A stretch of DNA of 64,000 nt from Dehalococcoidia bacterium (GTDB lineage Bacteria > Chloroflexota > Dehalococcoidia > Bin125), in the NCBI GenBank assembly GCA_022822855.1, contig JAJDYG010000011.1:62001-126000 (forward strand). Reading direction: 5' to 3'. Below are positions 8,042 through 17,408 of the stretch, piece by piece. Every line of letters starts with the position of its first letter. Positions within the stretch are counted from its first letter, which is position 1. The translations under genes were made by a program, and so were the position numbers. The notes beneath the pieces are model-generated. The model was not told the origin of the DNA and did no database searches. It worked only from the letters and a program-made list of their open reading frames with translations.

Positions 8042-9400
8042 CTAGCGGTCGCTGTCGCCCGCACGAATCCAGTCCGCAGCCGTCAGATCGGTATGTAGCC
8101 GCCTGCGCCAAAGCCACCAGCGCACCCGCGGCGTTGAGAGGGCTAACAGGGCGGCTCCGAGCAGGCAGCCAGCCATGGCCAGCAGCGCCGCCTGGGGCCC
8201 GAACGAATCGACGAGCGCGCCGGCAATGATTGCCCCAATCAGGATCGTGCCCTGGGCCAGATTCATGAGGGTGAGCGCCTGAGCGCGCATCTCCTCGGGT
8301 GCGTGAGCCAGCAGTGCGAGGTTGGCGACGGTGACCATGTTGTAAACGCAGGCAGTAGCGAAGAACACGCAGACCGCGACGACCGCGAGGTGCGGCGCCA
8401 GCGAGATCCCGACCAGTGCGACGCCTCCGGTCGCGATCAAGCCGACCATCAGCAGGTTCGGCGAGCGGATCTCCTTCAGCGAAGCCAACCAGACCGCACC
8501 CACGGTCGCGCCAAGACCACCGACGGCCGCCAGATAACCCACCCATGCACGATGTTGGCCCAACTCGTCGATCACGACGAGAGGCATCAGCACCGCCTCG
8601 TACGGCTGCAGGAACATGTATGACATCGCTGCGATGACCAGCACAGCCAGCGGCCATCGGGTGTCAATCGCCCAGCGAGCCCCGGCGGTGATCTGTCCCA
8701 CCACAGACTGTTCGACGTCCCGCTCGCCGGGCTGCGACTGCCCGCGGGCCTGGATCAGAGCCCCGAACAGCGCGGCCAGCAGGCTGAATGCGGTCATCAG
8801 GCCGAACATCCAGGTGAAGTCGGCGAAGCGGAGCAACAGGCCGGCCAGGAGCGCGCCGCCAATCTTCACCGAGGTCTGTCCGGTTTGAGAAAGCGCGGTG
8901 GCCGACCGTAGGTGGGATGACTCGACGATTGTGGGCAGCATCGCCCGGCGAGCCAGATTGAAGAATACGAAGCCGATCCCCGACAGGGCCGACAACGCGA
9001 TCACCTGCCAGCTCTGAGCCTGATCGACGATGAGCAAGACAAACAGCACACCGGAGGCTGCGGCGTTGGTCAGAAACGAACCAATCAACACACGCCGATA
9101 GGGGTAGCGGTCAACGATGACACCGGCAAACGGGGAGAGCAGCAAGTTCGGCGCCATCCAGGCCGCCAGTACGGCGCCCAGCAACACGGCGGAACCGGTC
9201 AGTTCGACGATCAGGACGGCCCGGGCAACCAGTTCCAGCGCCAGCGCGGCCGAGCGGACAAACGTTGCCGCCCAGAGCACCCGGAAGTCGCGGTAGCCGA
9301 ACGCGGCAAAGGTCTCCGGGTTGAACAAGTTGCGCCTCTCCGCGCTTGCAGCCTGAACATCTGTCGAGCCCCCCGGGAGTGGATGCGGCCCGCCACCCAC
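8042..9400 (-). CDS. MFS transporter, DHA3/EntS-like exporter
   Basis: A 452-residue integral membrane protein with about 12 hydrophobic segments. The N-terminus NPETFAAFGYRDFRVLW is typical of DHA3-family exporters. The loop between TM2 and TM3 has the MFS signature GVIVDRYPYRRVLI (G-x-x-x-D-R-x-x-x-R-R). A long cytoplasmic loop separates the two six-helix halves (around GQSQPGERDVEQS). The predicted role is proton-driven efflux of a small molecule; the substrate is unknown. The first 25 residues before NPETF are polar and the exact start is uncertain. It is divergent from the kinase/regulator pair that follows, with a 199-base gap, so regulation by that pair is possible. Confidence 0.85.
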   Translation of the reverse strand: MGGGPHPLPGGSTDVQAASAERRNLFNPETFAAFGYRDFRVLWAATFVRSAALALELVARAVLIVELTGSAVLLGAVLAAWMAPNLLLSPFAGVIVDRYPYRRVLIGSFLTNAAASGVLFVLLIVDQAQSWQVIALSALSGIGFVFFNLARRAMLPTIVESSHLRSATALSQTGQTSVKIGGALLAGLLLRFADFTWMFGLMTAFSLLAALFGALIQARGQSQPGERDVEQSVVGQITAGARWAIDTRWPLAVLVIAAMSYMFLQPYEAVLMPLVVIDELGQHRAWVGYLAAVGGLGATVGAVWLASLKEIRSPNLLMVGLIATGGVALVGISLAPHLAVVAVCVFFATACVYNMVTVANLALLAHAPEEMRAQALTLMNLAQGTILIGAIIAGALVDSFGPQAALLAMAGCLLGAALLALSTPRVRWWLWRRRLHTDLTAADWIRAGDSDR

Positions 9401-9599
9401 TCACCGGGTTGACACTCAGGCGCGACATCATTCTGGGCCGAGGTCAAGATAGAGCTTTTCATTCCTTTGACGACCTGCGATAGATCAAACGGAGGCCGAT
9501 GGTCTTTCTCTTTTCCCTCGCCGCGACCATCAGTATGCCCAATAGCGTTTGGTGCAAAACGATCTCCCATTTGCAGAGCAGTCAATATAGATTTTGATT

Positions 9600-10889
9600 G
9601 TGAGCGACGCGCAACTGCGTGCAGTTCAACAGCATGAACCCGGGCCGAGTGAGGTCAGGACGTGGCATGTGTTGACAGGCAGCGGCGACGTCCTGCGGGG
9701 ATGGCTGACGCCGGTCACGCTGAGCGAGCCGGACGTTGTCTCATACGCGACTTGGGTGTCTCTCTGGGGGCGTTGGTTGATCTGGCTGGTGGTCGTCTTC
9801 CTAGCGGCCTACCGTCCGGACTTCTGGTACCCCGAGCGGGCGGAAGCCGTTGCGCTCCCGATCCTCCAGTTCCTGATCAATGGGCTGCTGCACTACCGGC
9901 TGCGCAAAGGACAGCCGGTTACACCGCGATTGCTGCTTCTGGTCAGCGCGTCCGACGTGGCGCAGATCGTGTTCGGCGTCTTCGTCCTGGGCGGCTTCTC
10001 GACCTTCGCCTTCATTGCCTTCTATCCAGCGCTCGGCCTGTTCGCGGTGATGTTTTCATCCGTCTGGGCCACGATCGCCTGGACGTCATTGGCTGCGCTG
10101 GTCTATGTCTCGGTCTGTGTCTGGACCGGCGGCGGGCTGGACCTCGACCTGGGTCAGGAGAAGGTGCTCGTCGGCAGAGTGGCCACGATGTATGTCGTTG
10201 CAATAGGCATTGGCATGATCGTTCGCTATGAGCGCCTGCGCTGGCGGTCCGCGGTGTCCCGAGAGCAGCAGCTGCGCAGGGAACGAATCGACCTGTCCCA
10301 GCAGATCCACGACACGACCGCCCAGACCGCGTTCATGATCAACCTCGGCCTCCACCGAGCGAGGACGCTGGCAGGCGAGTCCAACGGGGAGTTGCTCTCC
10401 GCGCTCGATGCAACGTCGGCACTGTCCCGGTCGGCGATGTGGGAGATGCGCGGACCGATTGATTCCGGTCACATCGTTGAAGGGCGAGAGCTTGGTCAGG
10501 TCCTGTCATCGCACTGCGCCACGTATGAACGAATCACAGGGATTCCGACCACGTTGTCGCTGACTGGGATCGAACCGAACCTCCCAACCGCCACTCGGGC
10601 TCGACTCTTCTCCATCGCGCACAACGCGCTCACCAATGCATTTCTGCATGCTGGACCGGGCCGGGTCGAGGTCAGCTTGAGCTTCGCCAGGGAGGAAGTC
10701 GCCTTGTGCATCATGGACGACGGCGTCGGCCTGCCCGACGACTATGTCGGACGCGGGCGTGGCATCACTGGGATGATGGAGGATGCCGTCCGAATGGGTG
10801 GAACGCTGAGAGTAGACGGCGCGAATACCGGAGGTGGAACGATGATCACATGCGTAGTGCCGCGACAGAGAGAGTGGAGCAGAGACTGA
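9600..10889 (+). CDS. NarL-type sensor histidine kinase
   Basis: About 429 residues from GTG 9600 (TTG 9594 also possible; no clear Shine-Dalgarno). Five or so hydrophobic segments (about residues 50-205) form a membrane input domain. It is followed by a HisKA_3 box with QQIHDTTAQTAF (phosphoacceptor His) and an HATPase_c domain with SIAHNALTNAF (N box), DDGVGLPDD (G1) and GRGRGITGM (G2). The stop is one base before the start of the response regulator, a clear operon. It is paralogous to the kinase at 1-1130. It phosphorylates the adjacent regulator by family rule; the stimulus is unknown. The MFS exporter is transcribed divergently. Confidence 0.9.
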   Translation: MSDAQLRAVQQHEPGPSEVRTWHVLTGSGDVLRGWLTPVTLSEPDVVSYATWVSLWGRWLIWLVVVFLAAYRPDFWYPERAEAVALPILQFLINGLLHYRLRKGQPVTPRLLLLVSASDVAQIVFGVFVLGGFSTFAFIAFYPALGLFAVMFSSVWATIAWTSLAALVYVSVCVWTGGGLDLDLGQEKVLVGRVATMYVVAIGIGMIVRYERLRWRSAVSREQQLRRERIDLSQQIHDTTAQTAFMINLGLHRARTLAGESNGELLSALDATSALSRSAMWEMRGPIDSGHIVEGRELGQVLSSHCATYERITGIPTTLSLTGIEPNLPTATRARLFSIAHNALTNAFLHAGPGRVEVSLSFAREEVALCIMDDGVGLPDDYVGRGRGITGMMEDAVRMGGTLRVDGANTGGGTMITCVVPRQREWSRD

Positions 10890-10890
10890 G

Positions 10891-11583
10891 ATGCCTGCCA
10901 ACAGCCTCGTCCGGGTGATGGTGGTGGATGACCACCCGATCGTCAGGAGCGGCTTGCGCGACCTGCTTGAAAGCTCGGGTCAGTTCGTCGTGGCCGCGGA
11001 GGCGGGAGACGGCGAGGAAGCGCTGCGGCTGGCGGAGGAAGTGCAGCCACAGGTGGTAATCATGGACGTCATGATGCCAGGCAAAGACGGCATCGAGACC
11101 TGCCGCGAGCTGATGACGCTTCTGCCTGACACGCGGGTCCTGATGTTGACGGCCGCGACGCAACGAGATGCTGTCGTCAACGCGATCGCCGCTGGGGCAA
11201 CCGGCTACCTGGAAAAGTACGCCCCACCGGAAGCCTTGCTGTCGGCACTGTCAGACGTTGCCGAAGGTCGGCTCCGCGTGCCGGATGAGGCGATCAAGAG
11301 AGCTTTTGCGTTGCTGAAGGGTCAAAGCCAGCTCGAGTCCAGCAGGCCGGTAGACCGGTTGACGAAGATCGAGCGGCAGACGCTGACATTGTTCGCCAGA
11401 GGCACACCATATGCCGAGATCGCCAGGCAACGGGGCAACAGCGTTGTGACCATACGCAACACGCTTTACCGCATCCAGGACAAGTTAGGCATCCAGACCA
11501 AGCAAGAATTGGTGATCTGGGCCGTGCGCAGCGGTCTGCTCGACGATGTGGTCGTCGGTATCGATGAGCAGCGCCTCAAGTAG
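10891..11583 (+). CDS. NarL/FixJ family response regulator
   Basis: A 230-residue regulator immediately after its kinase. The receiver domain (about 8-125) has the acidic pair VVDDH, phosphoacceptor Asp in VVIMDVMMPG, the Thr in LMLTAA and Lys in YLEKYAP. A linker leads to a LuxR-type helix-turn-helix (about 155-215: LTKIERQTLTLFARGTPYAE, then NSVVTIRNTLYRIQDKLGI), the DNA-binding part. Phosphorylation by the upstream kinase should drive dimerisation and promoter binding. Plausible targets are the divergent MFS gene or the downstream secreted repeat protein; neither is shown by a visible operator. Confidence 0.9.
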   Translation: MPANSLVRVMVVDDHPIVRSGLRDLLESSGQFVVAAEAGDGEEALRLAEEVQPQVVIMDVMMPGKDGIETCRELMTLLPDTRVLMLTAATQRDAVVNAIAAGATGYLEKYAPPEALLSALSDVAEGRLRVPDEAIKRAFALLKGQSQLESSRPVDRLTKIERQTLTLFARGTPYAEIARQRGNSVVTIRNTLYRIQDKLGIQTKQELVIWAVRSGLLDDVVVGIDEQRLK

Positions 11584-11831
11584 CATCCAGGCCGATCCTT
11601 GTTGAGTGCGGTTGGCTCGGTCAGGCATCCCTGCTCTGCTCAAGGTCGGTCCGCGGCCCTTGCATGCCAGTTCGCGTCCGAGTCACGGTGGCCGCCAGTA
11701 GGTGTCTCCGCGAATGGTCGAATCGCTACATCTCACATGAGCAAAAGGAAATCTTGATCCCGCTCGGATGATCTATTGCCCTCCAGCGCCGGGCATCACA
11801 CTTCGACGCAAGTGCTGACGGGAGCGATGGT

Positions 11832-14800
11832 ATGCGTGTCAAGGTGAGACGGCGCCGGAGGTCTACGCCTGGTGGTGAAGGAGGTTGTGGAGGTCTTGCT
11901 ACTGCCGCCCTATTGATTGCGGTTCTGGTCGGTGGCGCGCTGTCGGTTACGACCGGCCACCCGGCTCTTGGCGAGGAGAGTGTCCGGCAGATCGACGCCG
12001 ACGTGCGCGTCGCGGCTCAACGCCTCGAGGACGGTGTCGTCCAACTCGCCTTGCGGGCGCGAGACGCTGACGGCGACTGGACAGCACCGGTGACGCCGCG
12101 CGCGCACCGCTTCGATCCGGCCAGTGTCCGCGTGGGGCGCTGGCTCGTGAGTTCCTCGCTCGTCCTCGATGTGGACGAAACCAGACACGGGCGACTCCTG
12201 CGGAGCGAGCTGTTCGAACCTTCTTCGACGGCCGACGTTTCGCTGGTCACCGGATTGGACGAGTGGGCGGGCGATGCTCACTACTCGGCATTTCACGACG
12301 ACGCGGGCGACCTTCGAACGAGGGTGTCGATCTACAGCGCCGCTGCCGGAGCGCCGGATGGCGAGCTGAGGACTACCATCACCTGCCAGGGAGGCGAGAC
12401 CTCGGTCAGCATTGGCGGACTGCCTGAAGACCTCGGCGACGGCTCCGCCAGTCAACAGGTTGGCATGACCTGGTCCGTGGACGACGGAGCCAGGCTCTCC
12501 GAGCGACGCTCTGTCGAGTCGGCGGCAACGGGATTCGACCTTGTCCAACCGGCAGGAAGCAAGCTATCCGAGGCGCTGCTGGGGTACGGTACGCGGCTCG
12601 CCTTAACGGTCGGTACGACGCCGGCCCTGACAACCAGCATCGACCTCGAGAGGATCCGCGCTCTGCCGGTCTACAACAACCTCCGGTACTGCGACCCTGA
12701 AGTCGGCCCGTCGGGCCGCACCGAACTGCGCATACGCGCGCAGGTCCGCGCCGACCAACGCATCGAGTTCGCCGTCCAGCAACGGACTGCCGATGGTTGG
12801 AGCGACAACATCCTGTCTCGCGCCAGGATCATCCCTGCGTTCGGTGAGGCGACCAACTGGCTGTCTTCAACGCCCGTCTCTGTGAACGTCGAACTCGAAC
12901 CCGCCATGGAGATCAGTCTGCCCGAACCTCTGATTCGGCAAGACGCCGAACCAATCGTTCCAGTGATCAGGAGTGCACCGTACACCGCTTCACTCTCGTA
13001 TGAGGTGGACCAGCGCGACCTCGAGGGCTACTGGCCGACCAGGCTGAACTCGGTGGTGACCGTGAGCAGCGGCCGAGGACTGCGACTGCAAGTTGGATGC
13101 TTCGGCGACGAACTCCAGGTGTTGCTGAGCGGAGCGCCCTCCGACCTAACCGGCGACCTGCTCCTCGGATTCGACGACCGTGCAGTGAGCGCCAGCTGGA
13201 GCGCCGACACGTCCGACGGCGCGTCCACGTGGCGTCCAACCGACGCGGAACGAACGATCGAACGCCTCCGACAAGCAAAGCACCTGTCCGTCAGTTCCGG
13301 TCGTGGGGAATCAGCGCCCATATCGTTCGATCTGGGTTACCTGTTCACCACTCCGATCCAGGCAAACATCGACCACTGCGGCAACTATGGGGAACCGGAC
13401 TGGCGGCCGGTCACCGATGCCCAATACGTCGAGAGAGAGTCCGGCAGCTATTACAGGGTGCTCTACCGGGAGTGGAACGGCTTTCGCCGCGACAGCCATG
13501 TCAAGACCGTTGCCATCGACAGCGCATCCGCTGCGGCCGGCAGTCCCTTCACTCTCTTGATGGTCTGCAACTCTCAGACCCTGACCTTCCTGATTGAGCG
13601 GCTACCAGACGTGGGGAACCCTACCTCGATTCTTCTGACACTGGACAACGGTGAACAGCTTCAGGAGCATGTGACCGTCTTCGCCAATCAAGATGGCACT
13701 GCGACCGCTGCCTTTGTTCCCAATCTTGCAGAACTCACGCGGGGAGCAACGCTTGAGTTCGAGCTCGGTTCGGACCAAGTAGTCCGAGGAACGTTCAGCC
13801 TCGCCGAGCTGTTCGGGACTCCGATCCAGACCAACTTCGACAACTGCACGCGGGACTACTGGACATCGATGTCGACCTATGTGCCTCTGGTGGCTCCGAA
13901 CGAGCGGCAATCTCGATCTCTCACCTATGAGGCGTACCACGATGAAAACAGCACGGTTACCACCGGGGTGTGGTCCACGGCTGCGGGAGTGCCAGAGGTC
14001 GATGGCGCGATCGAGATGCAAGCAACCTGCTACCTCAGCACTGTGTTGCAGATCCTGATAGAGGTACCTCTGGAGTTGGAGTCGGAGCACGTACCCGTGA
14101 CCGTGACGGTTGACGGCCGGTCGCTTGGAACGTCGCCCTGGCACGTCCAACGAATTGGAACGCTGAGCCTGCTCAGGCCGCCGTCGCCGAGGCTGATGAT
14201 GGCGCAGTTCCGCGACTCCTCCTTCGCGCTTATCGAGATCGCGGCGCTCACATCTGTCCCGATCACATTCGAAATGCGCGGCATGTTCGATACGCCGGTG
14301 CAAGCGAACCTCGACGAGTGCGGCTACTACAAGCCGGGTGAAGTACGAACTCTTCCTCTCCCGCTGAACGCATTTGGCGCTGACAACGACTCTTTGACTC
14401 TCAGATTCTGGCAACGGCTACCGGGAGATCCAATGATTGTCGCAACGACGATGCTTGAACACCACATACGGGATGATCGAGTCTTCATCGGTCTTGCCAT
14501 AGGTTGCGGGGCACAGGGCGCCGCCCTGTCCTTGTTCGGAGAACGGGCAACGACGATCGTCTCGGATCGCGTGCGGGTGGCGTGGCGAACAGACGGCGGC
14601 GCCGTGCAGCAGGCGATCTGGAACGTGCTCCTCGGCCGCAACACGACCGCGATCAGCCCCGATCGCGCGCGCGAGGTGATCGCGTCCTGGCGCAACGCTA
14701 CCGATCTGGAGATCACTCTTCTGGACGCCAATCCGAGCAGTCACCACTTCAGTCTCGGCACCATCTTCGACAACCCGGTCGTCGATTCCTTCGACGAGTG

Positions 14801-15524
14801 CCTGGCAGTGCCGATCCCGCCCCAATCGTTGCCGGCGACAGGCATCCCCCTGAGCTTCGATGCCAATCTCACCTTTGCGGCGGATGCTCTCTACGGCTCG
14901 GCGTGGACTTCCAGCTTCGTCAATCTGCTTGAGCGCAGAGATACCCAGGCCCCGGACATCGAGCGAGACAGGCGCTCAACGTTGGGCATCTCCTGTGCGA
15001 TCGACGGCTTATCGGTCGGAATCGCAGGTCTTGACGCAATGCAACCGGCGTTCGTCGATGGCAGCAATGTCGAAGTCACCTGGGACATTGACGGTCGCAC
15101 GCGCACCGAGATCTGGGACGTGTGGACCGCGTTCTATCAGTACGACATCTCCCCGCCCGATGATCTGGAGTTCTACCGCGCCCTGAAGGGGGCCGCGACA
15201 CTCACCATTCGCGTCGCTTCCGATCCGGTCATCACCAAGACATACGAGCTCGAACGACATGGCTTCTGGGACACGCCCGTTCAACCAAACCTCGATGCCT
15301 GCAGCGCAGGCGATGCTCCGTTGGGTGACGAACGACCGCCGCTAGCTCTCGAACTCTCGAACAACGCCGTCTCGCCGACGGTCGCGTGGAGCTACCTGCA
15401 CCCCGCGCTGGAGTCGGAAACCGGGGGCTACGCCTTCGAGTCGGAGAGCCTGCAGGCCCTCGACTCGTGGATCGACCCCGAGGACCCAGGTATCGAAGGC
15501 GGCCCTGAGCCGCGTCCGCTCTAG
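11832..15524 (+). CDS. Large secreted repeat protein with two A-type modules and six B-type repeats
   Basis: A 1230-residue protein with an Arg-rich N-terminus, a hydrophobic signal segment (about 18-40) and no other membrane span. Two internal domain types recur. Module A (about 57-115 and 299-357) has the pattern A-x-x-L-x-D-G-x-V-x-x-x-L-x-x-R ... W ... R-x-x-P-A ... W-L-x-S-x-P-V. Repeat B, about 130-160 residues, occurs six times, ending near residues 290, 518, 674, 832, 990 and 1158. Each B repeat has a Cys in an early strand (for example VGCFGDEL, MVCNSQTL) and ends with a motif like TPVQANLDECG, TPIQANIDHCG or TPVQPNLDACS, so an intra-repeat disulfide is likely. No known family recognised. 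The same A and B types occur in the IS1595 cargo protein (35816-36685), and A alone in the binding protein at 26875. Likely exported and possibly surface associated. Confidence 0.8.
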   Translation: MRVKVRRRRRSTPGGEGGCGGLATAALLIAVLVGGALSVTTGHPALGEESVRQIDADVRVAAQRLEDGVVQLALRARDADGDWTAPVTPRAHRFDPASVRVGRWLVSSSLVLDVDETRHGRLLRSELFEPSSTADVSLVTGLDEWAGDAHYSAFHDDAGDLRTRVSIYSAAAGAPDGELRTTITCQGGETSVSIGGLPEDLGDGSASQQVGMTWSVDDGARLSERRSVESAATGFDLVQPAGSKLSEALLGYGTRLALTVGTTPALTTSIDLERIRALPVYNNLRYCDPEVGPSGRTELRIRAQVRADQRIEFAVQQRTADGWSDNILSRARIIPAFGEATNWLSSTPVSVNVELEPAMEISLPEPLIRQDAEPIVPVIRSAPYTASLSYEVDQRDLEGYWPTRLNSVVTVSSGRGLRLQVGCFGDELQVLLSGAPSDLTGDLLLGFDDRAVSASWSADTSDGASTWRPTDAERTIERLRQAKHLSVSSGRGESAPISFDLGYLFTTPIQANIDHCGNYGEPDWRPVTDAQYVERESGSYYRVLYREWNGFRRDSHVKTVAIDSASAAAGSPFTLLMVCNSQTLTFLIERLPDVGNPTSILLTLDNGEQLQEHVTVFANQDGTATAAFVPNLAELTRGATLEFELGSDQVVRGTFSLAELFGTPIQTNFDNCTRDYWTSMSTYVPLVAPNERQSRSLTYEAYHDENSTVTTGVWSTAAGVPEVDGAIEMQATCYLSTVLQILIEVPLELESEHVPVTVTVDGRSLGTSPWHVQRIGTLSLLRPPSPRLMMAQFRDSSFALIEIAALTSVPITFEMRGMFDTPVQANLDECGYYKPGEVRTLPLPLNAFGADNDSLTLRFWQRLPGDPMIVATTMLEHHIRDDRVFIGLAIGCGAQGAALSLFGERATTIVSDRVRVAWRTDGGAVQQAIWNVLLGRNTTAISPDRAREVIASWRNATDLEITLLDANPSSHHFSLGTIFDNPVVDSFDECLAVPIPPQSLPATGIPLSFDANLTFAADALYGSAWTSSFVNLLERRDTQAPDIERDRRSTLGISCAIDGLSVGIAGLDAMQPAFVDGSNVEVTWDIDGRTRTEIWDVWTAFYQYDISPPDDLEFYRALKGAATLTIRVASDPVITKTYELERHGFWDTPVQPNLDACSAGDAPLGDERPPLALELSNNAVSPTVAWSYLHPALESETGGYAFESESLQALDSWIDPEDPGIEGGPEPRPL

Positions 15525-15576
15525 GGGGCGATGAGCTGGGCGAGGAGCCATGCATGGAGATTGCCTGGGCGGCGGG

Positions 15577-16053
15577 TCACGAACCGGCGGCTGCCGCCCG
15601 AGCCCTCTTCCTGTTTTCTGCTAGGAAGCCGCCAATGGACCAGTGCAGCAGTACACCCTTCGCCGTACCGCCCAGAAACACGGGCGGGTACGGCTCCCGG
15701 GCCGGCTCGGGGAACAGCTTGACCGGCGGGAAATCGTAGTAGGTTCCGTGGTACTCCGCCTCGTCCTGGGTCCACAACTGCTTCATCGCCAGCATCGCGT
15801 ACCGGGGCTGGGTCCAGCGGCGATCGAAGTCGGCTCCCATGATCTTCTGCTGCTCTCGGAGTCCGCCGGCGCCGATGCCGAAGATGAATCGGCCTCCTGA
15901 ACACTGATCCAGGCTTGCCACCTTCTTCGCCAGGTGGAACGGGTTGTGTTCCGGCACCCAGCACGACTCGAAGCCGAGTTCCTCGGCCCGCTTCGCCAAT
16001 AATGCGGGGTCGGTCGCCGCATTTGTCCACGTGAAGATGCCGACGTCCATCAC
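15577..16053 (-). pseudogene. Decayed LLM-class flavin-dependent oxidoreductase
   Basis: A 158-residue frame begins like an F420/FMN-dependent LLM oxidoreductase (DPALLAKRAEELGFESCWVPEH) and contains the family core KKVASLDQCSGGRFIFGIGAG. The segment normally between them (several dozen residues with the beta-strand carrying the cofactor contacts and the LGTG-type stretch) is missing, because VPEHN runs straight into PFHLAKKVASLD. The C-terminus also stops at about half the usual 290 residues, shortly after PPVFLGGTAKG, and ends in an unrelated Arg/Ala tail. Internal deletion plus truncation make a working enzyme unlikely. Intact relatives are at 46832, 51104, 52857 and 54334. Confidence 0.7.
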
Positions 16054-16308
16054 GATCTCGGGAGGGCTTCCAGTGTCGCAAGCCTGGCTCGCAACCTAAC
16101 ACCAGTGACATTCCTGCCGCGGCTTGAGCGGCGCAGCGCGATTCAGAAGCGCGAGCAGCGTGGCACGTCGCGAACTTGGCCGGCTTGTACCGTGCGGCTT
16201 GGGACTTGGAGGCGACACATACGATCCGACGCTCGACGTGCGTCGAACGGAGAGGCCAAATTGACTGGTTCATGCTCTCAGGAAACTTGGTGGGCGTAGC
16301 CTGCGCGC

Positions 16309-16800
16309 GTGAAGTTGTACGTGATGCGTCACGGCAAGGCGGAGCCGCGGGGCGTCGAGTGGCCCGTGGACGAGCTGCGTCCGCTCGCGCCGACGGGCCG
16401 CCAGCGCACCCGAGACGGCGCGGTCGGCCTGAGGCGTCTGGGCGTCCGGCCGCCACGGACGCTCTCGAGCCCGCTCGTCCGCGCCCGCCAAACTGCGGAG
16501 ATCGTCCACGAGGCCCTCAAGCTGGAACGACCCATCGAGTTCGTCGATTCGCTGGCCGGCTGGCGGCTGTCCAGCATCATCGCGGACGCGTCGATGGCAG
16601 ACGTGGAGTCGGTCCTGCTGGTGGGTCATGAACCGACACTGAGCGAGCTGATCGCGCTCCTGATCGGCGGCCGCGAGGCGTCGATCCGCCTGCGGCCGGG
16701 CAGCATCGCGAGGCTAAACGCGCCGGAACTCCATCCCGGTCCCTGCGCCGAGCTGGAGTGGCTGCTGACACCGAAGCAATTGGCGGCGATCGGTCACTAG
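16309..16800 (+). CDS. sixA: Phosphohistidine phosphatase SixA-like
   Basis: A 163-residue histidine phosphatase starting at GTG 16309. The catalytic RHG is in YVMRHGKAEPRG; SSPLVRARQTAEIV supplies the second phosphate-binding Arg; VLLVGHEPTLSEL carries the second catalytic His. Length and the absence of the phosphoglycerate mutase insert fit SixA, which removes phosphate from phosphohistidine on HPt domains or PTS proteins. It is monocistronic here. The 255 bases before it hold no recognisable gene. Confidence 0.82.
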   Translation: MKLYVMRHGKAEPRGVEWPVDELRPLAPTGRQRTRDGAVGLRRLGVRPPRTLSSPLVRARQTAEIVHEALKLERPIEFVDSLAGWRLSSIIADASMADVESVLLVGHEPTLSELIALLIGGREASIRLRPGSIARLNAPELHPGPCAELEWLLTPKQLAAIGH

Positions 16801-16982
16801 CGCCGTCAACCGGGGGAGTCGCCCGCCGACTCTCGTCCGGCCGCTCCGAGGCTATTGCCCCGGCGCGCCGGCTGTCTCTTGCGGCTGGGCCGCAGGCAAC
16901 GTGGTCGTCGCGTTGATCCGTTCTCTATTGTCGGAGCAAGTTTGGGTTCTGATTCAGACGCTGAGGGTCGCCCCCGCTTCGG

Positions 16983-17408
16983 TCATTCGCTGGCTAGCTC
17001 ACTCTCGGCAACGGGGTTGAGCACTGGGACGCCGGTGGGCTGGAAGTGGCTGAGGTTGCGGGTCACCACGGTAAGACCGTATTCCAGTGCCGTTGCGGCG
17101 ATTAACAGGTCGGCGCCCTGGTGACCGAGGACAGCTGTGAGACGTCCCCAGCGTTGTGCCGTGGGTAGATCAACCTGGAGGATGCGGTCGCCGTACCAGG
17201 CGAGCACGCGAACGAGCCAGTCCGACAATGCGCGGGCAAACTCTGGATCGCGGGTCAACTGGCGTTCAATGCCGCGTTCGATGTCTCCGATGGTCACGAC
17301 GCTGAGATAGAGGTCGGAGCTGCGCTGGGTCGTGAGCCAATGGGCTACCTGGGGATGTCACTCACCACGGCGCAGGGCCGAGAGTGCGTCGGTGTCGATC
17401 AGGAACAT
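16983..17408 (-). pseudogene. vapC: VapC-type PIN toxin gene with in-frame nonsense codon
   Basis: From ATG 17408, overlapping the antitoxin stop by one base, the frame reads MFLIDTDALSALRRGE, then TGA at 17360-17358, then HPQVAHWLTTQ and onward in the same frame through a full PIN domain to 16983. PIN acidic residues are present (D5 and D7 before the stop, then E, D and D in GDIERGIE, GADLLIAA, TRN). In VapC relatives this position is usually Arg (RRxERHP), so a CGA to TGA change would explain the stop. No hairpin follows the UGA and it is not at a redox site, so selenocysteine is not supported. A shortened product could start at 17297 but would lack the first catalytic Asp. Confidence 0.8.

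Noticed and set aside
17358..17360. UGA in vapC as a second selenocysteine
   Set aside because: The position is not a redox site, relatives usually have Arg, and no hairpin follows within the expected distance.
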